16,648 nucleotides of DNA from a bacterium MnTg04 (GTDB lineage Bacteria > Pseudomonadota > Gammaproteobacteria > Steroidobacterales > MnTg04). The translations under genes were made by a program, and so were the position numbers. Under the pieces are notes generated by a model. It did not search any database, was not told where the DNA came from, and saw nothing but the letters and a program-made list of their open reading frames with translations. Location: assembly GCA_008975185.1 (NCBI GenBank), contig BFAU01000229.1, positions 1 through 16,648 on the forward strand. The letters run 5' to 3'. Within the stretch, counting starts at the first letter, position 1, and every line of letters begins with the position of its first letter. Shown here one piece after another: positions 4,845-16,648 of the stretch.

Positions 4845-6938
4845 TCAGGACGCTTTCTTGATGACAACGTCCGCGACGCTGTGCGGCACCTGGGCGTACT
4901 TGGCGAACTCCATCGTGAAAGTCGCGCGGCCTTGTGACATGGAGCGCAGCGAAGTCGCGTAACCGAACATCTCGGCCAGCGGCACTTCGGCTCGGATCAG
5001 CTTGCCGGCGGGGCTGTCTTCCATGCCCGATGGCTGGCCGCGACGGCGGTTAAGGTCGCCCATCACGTCGCCCATGTAGTCCTCGGGCGAGACCACCTCC
5101 ACCGCCATGATCGGCTCGAGCAACACCGGGTCAGCCTTGAGCGCGCCATCCCTGAACGCCATCGAGCCGGCGATCTTGAACGCCATCTCACTCGAGTCGA
5201 CGTCATGGTACGAGCCGTCATAAAGGGTCACCTTGCAATCGACGACCGGATAGCCGGCGATTACGCCATTACACATTTGTTCCTGGATGCCCTTGTCCAC
5301 CGCATTGATGTATTCGCGCGGAACCGAACCGCCGACGATGGCGTTTTCGAATTCATAACCGGAACCGGGCTCGACCGGCTCGATCCGGATATACACGTGA
5401 CCATACTGACCGCGACCGCCGGACTGGCGGATAAACTTGCCTTGCTGCTCGACCGTCGAGCGAATGGTTTCACGATAGGCCACCTGGGGTCTGCCAACAT
5501 TGGATTCCACGTTAAATTCGCGACGCATGCGGTCAACGATAATGTCGAGGTGCAGTTCGCCCATGCCCGAGATGATGGTCTGGCCCGATTCCTCGTCGGT
5601 ATGCACCCTGAACGACGGGTCTTCCTTGGCCAGTTTGCTCAGCGCCATGCCCATCCTTTCCTGATCGGCTTTGGTTTTCGGTTCGACCGCGACGGCGATG
5701 ACCGGCTCCGGGAATTCCATGCGTTCCAGCGTGATTATGTGCTTTGGATCGGACAGCGTGTCGCCGGTTTTGACATCCTTCAGGCCAACCGCGGCGGCGA
5801 TATCGCCGGCAAACACTTCCTTGATTTCGGTACGATCGTTGGCGTGCATCTGCAGGATACGGCCAATGCGCTCTTTGCGGCTCTTGACCGGGTTATAAAC
5901 CGTGTCGCCCGACTTGAGCACACCCGAATAAACACGGAAAAAGGTCAGCGAACCCACGAACGGGTCGGTGGCGATCTTGAACGCCAGCGCGGCAAACGGC
6001 TGGTCGTCGGCCGCAGGGCGAGTTTCCTTTTCACCGTTCTCCAATTCGCCCTGGATGGCCACTACATCGGTCGGCGACGGCATCAACTCGATAATCATGT
6101 CCAGCACCGCCTGCACGCCCTTGTTTTTGAACGCGGAACCACAAACGGTCGGTACAATTTCGTTGTTGATGGTGCGCACCCGCAAGCCACGAACAATTTC
6201 TTCCCGGCTCAGGTCGCCGTCTTCGAGGTATTTATCGAGCAAATCCTCGTCGGCCTCGGCCGCTGCTTCGACCATGACCTCGCGCCTTTCCTCGGCAACC
6301 GCCCGCAGATCTTCGGGAATGTCGCGTGTCTCATAACTGGTGCCCTGGGTTGAATCATCCCAGTAGATTGCCTTCATCTGCAGCAAGTCGACGATGCCTT
6401 CGAAATGTTCCTCGGCACCGATCGGAATCTGCAAGGCAACCGGGTTGCCGTCAAGACGCTCCCTGATCTGCTCGAGGACACGAAAAAAGTCGGCGCCGGC
6501 CCGATCCATCTTGTTGATAAAAGCCATGCGCGGCACGCCATACTTGTTGGCCTGACGCCAAACCGTTTCCGACTGAGGCTCGACCCCACCGACCGAACAG
6601 AACACCGCGACGGCGCTGTCCAGCACCCGCAGTGAACGCTCAACCTCGATCGTAAAATCGACGTGCCCGGGCGTGTCGATAATATTGATACGGTGCTCCG
6701 GGAACTGCTTGTTCATGCCGGACCAGAAACAGGTCGTCGCCGCCGAGGTAATGGTGATGCCCCGCTCCTGCTCCTGTTCCATCCAGTCCATGACCGCAGC
6801 GCCATCGTGCACTTCACCGAGCTTGTGGGAGACACCGGTATAAAACAGGATACGCTCGGTCGTCGTCGTCTTGCCCGCATCAATATGGGCCATGATGCCG
6901 ATATTGCGGTAGCGATCGATGGGCGTGGTCCGTGGCAC
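4845..6938 (-). CDS. fusA: elongation factor G
   Basis: EF-G is the translocase GTPase of elongation and, with RRF, splits ribosomes after termination. The 697 residues (E. coli 704) are complete. G1 is AHIDAGKT (17-24), switch I has RGITI (59-63), G3 is DTPGH (88-92, with catalytic His92) and G4 is NKMD (142-145). Domains II-V follow, including the GRGQYGHV region of domain IV and the CKVTLYDGSYHDVDS strand. It is the canonical str-operon EF-G and not the fusA2 paralogue type. The start is GTG at 6938 with AGGAA 8 nt upstream. It lies 33 nt after rpsG and 56 nt before tuf. Confidence 0.98.
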   Translation of the reverse strand: MPRTTPIDRYRNIGIMAHIDAGKTTTTERILFYTGVSHKLGEVHDGAAVMDWMEQEQERGITITSAATTCFWSGMNKQFPEHRINIIDTPGHVDFTIEVERSLRVLDSAVAVFCSVGGVEPQSETVWRQANKYGVPRMAFINKMDRAGADFFRVLEQIRERLDGNPVALQIPIGAEEHFEGIVDLLQMKAIYWDDSTQGTSYETRDIPEDLRAVAEERREVMVEAAAEADEDLLDKYLEDGDLSREEIVRGLRVRTINNEIVPTVCGSAFKNKGVQAVLDMIIELMPSPTDVVAIQGELENGEKETRPAADDQPFAALAFKIATDPFVGSLTFFRVYSGVLKSGDTVYNPVKSRKERIGRILQMHANDRTEIKEVFAGDIAAAVGLKDVKTGDTLSDPKHIITLERMEFPEPVIAVAVEPKTKADQERMGMALSKLAKEDPSFRVHTDEESGQTIISGMGELHLDIIVDRMRREFNVESNVGRPQVAYRETIRSTVEQQGKFIRQSGGRGQYGHVYIRIEPVEPGSGYEFENAIVGGSVPREYINAVDKGIQEQMCNGVIAGYPVVDCKVTLYDGSYHDVDSSEMAFKIAGSMAFRDGALKADPVLLEPIMAVEVVSPEDYMGDVMGDLNRRRGQPSGMEDSPAGKLIRAEVPLAEMFGYATSLRSMSQGRATFTMEFAKYAQVPHSVADVVIKKAS

Positions 6939-6971
6939 TGTTTCTGTTCCTGTGTGAGCTAAAGCGCTGGT

Positions 6972-7451
6972 CTACCAGCGGAAATGAGCGAAAGCCTTGT
7001 TGGCTTCCGCCATGCGATGCGTGTCTTCACGTTTTTTGGCGGCCGCGCCACGGTTGTCCGCTGCGTCCATCAGTTCATTGGCCAGGCGATGCGCCATGGA
7101 CTTCTCGCTGCGCTTGCGTGCGGCATCGATAATCCAGCGCATGGCGAGGGTTTGCCGGCGGACCAGCCGGACTTCGACCGGGACCTGGTAGGTGGCGCCA
7201 CCGACACGGCGGGACTTCACCTCGACCTGGGGTTTGACGTTTTCCAGCGCCTGCTCCAGCAATTCGATGGCCTGCTCATCGCTCGATGACTTTTTCTCGG
7301 CGATGCGGTCCAGCGCGCCGTAGATCACTTTCTCGGCCACCGACTTCTTGCCGTCGTTCATGACCATATTCATGAACTTCGCAAGCAGTTCACTGCCGTG
7401 CTTGGGATCCGGGAGGATGACACGTTTTGGAGCGGATACTCGTCTGGACAT
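6972..7451 (-). CDS. rpsG: 30S ribosomal protein S7
   Basis: S7 starts assembly of the 30S head by binding the 3' major domain of 16S rRNA and lies near the E site. In E. coli it is also the repressor of the str operon. The 159 residues match the usual 156-residue form and lack the long K-12 tail. The protein begins MSRRVSAPKRVILPD and contains the RNA-binding GGATYQVPVEVR hairpin (around 83-95) and the terminal ANKAFAHFRW. The ATG at 7451 is preceded by AAAGAG at 9 nt, the same weak site as at rpsL. The gap to rpsL is 47 nt and to fusA 33 nt. Confidence 0.98.
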   Translation of the reverse strand: MSRRVSAPKRVILPDPKHGSELLAKFMNMVMNDGKKSVAEKVIYGALDRIAEKKSSSDEQAIELLEQALENVKPQVEVKSRRVGGATYQVPVEVRLVRRQTLAMRWIIDAARKRSEKSMAHRLANELMDAADNRGAAAKKREDTHRMAEANKAFAHFRW

Positions 7452-7498
7452 TGATCAATACTCTTTATCTGTTGGTGCGGGCTGTTTTCTTGCCGCTG

Positions 7499-7873
7499 TC
7501 AGGACTTGGGTTTCTTGGCGCCGTACTTGGAGCGACCCTTGCGCCGGTCGGATACGCCGGCGCAATCCAGGGTTCCCCGGATCGTGTGGTAACGGACACC
7601 CGGCAAATCCTTGACCCGGCCGCCACGAATCAGGACCACCGAGTGCTCCTGCAGGTTATGCCCTTCGCCACCAATGTAACTGGTTACTTCAAAACCATTG
7701 GTCAGGCGGACCCGGGCCACTTTCCGCAGGGCCGAGTTCGGCTTCTTCGGCGTTGTCGTATAGACACGCGTACACACGCCACGCTTTTGCGGGCTGGCTT
7801 CAAGAGCCGGCACCGTGCTTTTCGCAACCCGCTTTTTGCGCGCCTTGCGGACCAATTGATTTACTGTCGCCAT
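7499..7873 (-). CDS. rpsL: 30S ribosomal protein S12
   Basis: S12 sits at the decoding centre and controls accuracy; streptomycin-resistance mutations map here. The 124 residues equal the E. coli length. The PKKPNSA loop (residues 42-48) keeps Lys43 and Lys44 (42 and 43 without the initiator Met), and GGRVKDLPGVRYH keeps Lys88 and Asp89, the latter being the RimO methylthiolation site. The sequence is therefore of the streptomycin-sensitive type. The start is ATG at 7873 with AAAGAG 8 nt upstream. It is the first gene of the str operon here, behind its own promoter. Confidence 0.98.
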   Translation of the reverse strand: MATVNQLVRKARKKRVAKSTVPALEASPQKRGVCTRVYTTTPKKPNSALRKVARVRLTNGFEVTSYIGGEGHNLQEHSVVLIRGGRVKDLPGVRYHTIRGTLDCAGVSDRRKGRSKYGAKKPKS

Positions 7874-7895
7874 ACTCTTTACTCTTTAATTTGAC

Positions 7896-7909
7896 GCGCC
7901 TTCAGGCGC
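7896..7909 (-). other. small hairpin upstream of the rpsL ribosome binding site
   Basis: The minus strand reads GCGCC-TGAA-GGCGC, a 5-bp stem ending about 22 nt before the rpsL start. It is followed by A-rich sequence with the weak AAAGAG site, which stays unpaired. It may keep the start region open; this is inference. Confidence 0.4.
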
Positions 7910-7967
7910 ACCTGTAAAACGATCCCCGCCGGCTTCCCGAACCGAAAATATCCTCGCGGAGACACAG

Positions 7968-7991
7968 CGAGCCGCCTAAATCGGCGGCTCG
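7968..7991 (-). other. perfect 9-bp hairpin in the str operon leader
   Basis: CGAGCCGCC-GATTTA-GGCGGCTCG lies about 55 nt downstream of the predicted start site of the str promoter and 95 nt upstream of rpsL. No T run follows (CTGTGTCT), so an intrinsic terminator is unlikely. It may be a processing site, a pause or a stabiliser. The rest of this 268-nt rpoC-rpsL gap holds the promoter, a small hairpin near rpsL and a weak GGGG-TTTG-CCCC hairpin after rpoC, but no gene. Confidence 0.65.
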
Positions 7992-8053
7992 TGAAATCCC
8001 TTAAACAAGCGCACAGACCGGCCCCAGCCGACCTGCCTGGTTAAGAAGCGCGA

Positions 8054-8082
8054 ATTTTATGAACCGGTCACCCGGGTGTCAA
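8054..8082 (-). promoter_or_regulatory. sigma70-type promoter of the str operon
   Basis: On the minus strand TTGACA (8082-8077), a 17-nt spacer and TAAAAT (8059-8054) give a consensus -35 box and a -10 box with one mismatch, at optimal spacing. Transcription should start near 8047, leaving a leader of about 170 nt before rpsL. It lies 60 nt past the rpoC stop, so rpsL-rpsG-fusA-tuf can be transcribed independently of the long rpoBC message. Confidence 0.85.
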
Positions 8083-8141
8083 GCAAAGTCGGGGGCAAAC
8101 CCCTGAACTCCACTCCCTTTGAACCGATTTCCTTACCGGCC

Positions 8142-12446
<4,305 letters not shown>

Positions 12447-12450
12447 TGGC

Positions 12451-16530
<4,080 letters not shown>

Positions 16531-16563
16531 CGTGTGCTACCTCGGTTCGGGCTGTCGCATCAG

Positions 16564-16579
16564 GCCGCTATACAGCGGC
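16564..16579 (-). other. hairpin just upstream of rpoB
   Basis: GCCGCT-GTAT-AGCGGC is a perfect 6-bp stem 33 nt before the rpoB start and 27 nt after the attenuator T run. It may take part in processing of the rplL-rpoB mRNA; in E. coli this spacer is cut by RNase III. No T run follows it. Confidence 0.5.
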
Positions 16580-16606
16580 TTTCAGCCCGGCATAAAACAG
16601 AAACGG

Positions 16607-16636
16607 AAAAAGGCCGGCGATAACGATCACCAGCCT
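16607..16636 (-). terminator. rplL-rpoB attenuator (intrinsic terminator structure)
   Basis: On the minus strand GGCTGGTGAT (16635-16626), loop CGTT and ATCGCCGGCC (16621-16612) form a 10-bp stem with two G-T wobbles, followed directly by TTTTT (16611-16607). This is a classic Rho-independent terminator. Between the stalk genes and rpoBC it is expected to act as a partial terminator, setting the lower output of rpoBC relative to ribosomal proteins. Confidence 0.85.
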
Positions 16637-16648
16637 GTCCCGGTTGAC

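Noticed and set aside
8083..8141. Rho-independent terminator after rpoC (GGGG-TTTG-CCCC)
   Set aside because: The stem is only four pairs and lacks a T run, so I do not call it a terminator.

Overview
This window is a block of housekeeping genes for transcription and translation from a gammaproteobacterium with a fairly GC-rich genome. Every gene is on the minus strand, so transcription runs from the right edge to the left. In that direction the order is rpoB, rpoC, rpsL, rpsG, fusA, tuf, tRNA-Trp, secE, nusG, rplK, rplA, rplJ and rplL, with rplL cut by the left edge. The assignment to Gammaproteobacteria rests on near-identity of the proteins to E. coli-type families: RpoC keeps E. coli numbering at its active site, and its trigger loop carries the large proteobacterial insertion. 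The gene neighbourhood is also the proteobacterial one. I do not name a genus.

Layout from right to left. The right edge (16531-16648) holds the spacer upstream of rpoB, with a textbook attenuator hairpin. rpoB and rpoC follow, separated by 4 nt. A 268-nt gap then carries a near-consensus sigma70 promoter and a leader hairpin for the str operon (rpsL, rpsG, fusA, tuf). Next come tRNA-Trp and the secE-nusG pair, then rplK-rplA, then a 319-nt spacer with an L10-type autoregulatory leader upstream of rplJ-rplL. The products work together: RNA polymerase beta and beta', the elongation factor NusG, the ribosomal stalk and its base (L10, L7/L12, L11, L1), the 30S proteins S7 and S12, the two GTPases that contact the stalk (EF-Tu, EF-G), and a translocon subunit (SecE).

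The notable point is gene order. In many Gammaproteobacteria the chromosome reads tuf-trnW-secE-nusG-rplKAJL-rpoBC-rpsL-rpsG-fusA-tuf-rpsJ, with two nearly identical tuf genes. The window is an exact circular permutation of the segment between those two copies: one tuf has fusA upstream (the str-operon side) and trnW-secE downstream (the other side), while both window ends fall in the rplL-rpoB neighbourhood. This is what a collapsed tuf repeat in an assembly would give, or a circle or tandem duplication made by tuf x tuf recombination. I consider an assembly artefact the most likely explanation.

I found no new defence, mobile or biosynthetic system. Smaller points of interest are an 11-residue tandem duplication in the L12-binding helix of L10, a kink-turn L10 leader that could pair with the rplJ Shine-Dalgarno sequence, and an Ala/Glu/Val-rich tail on RpoC.
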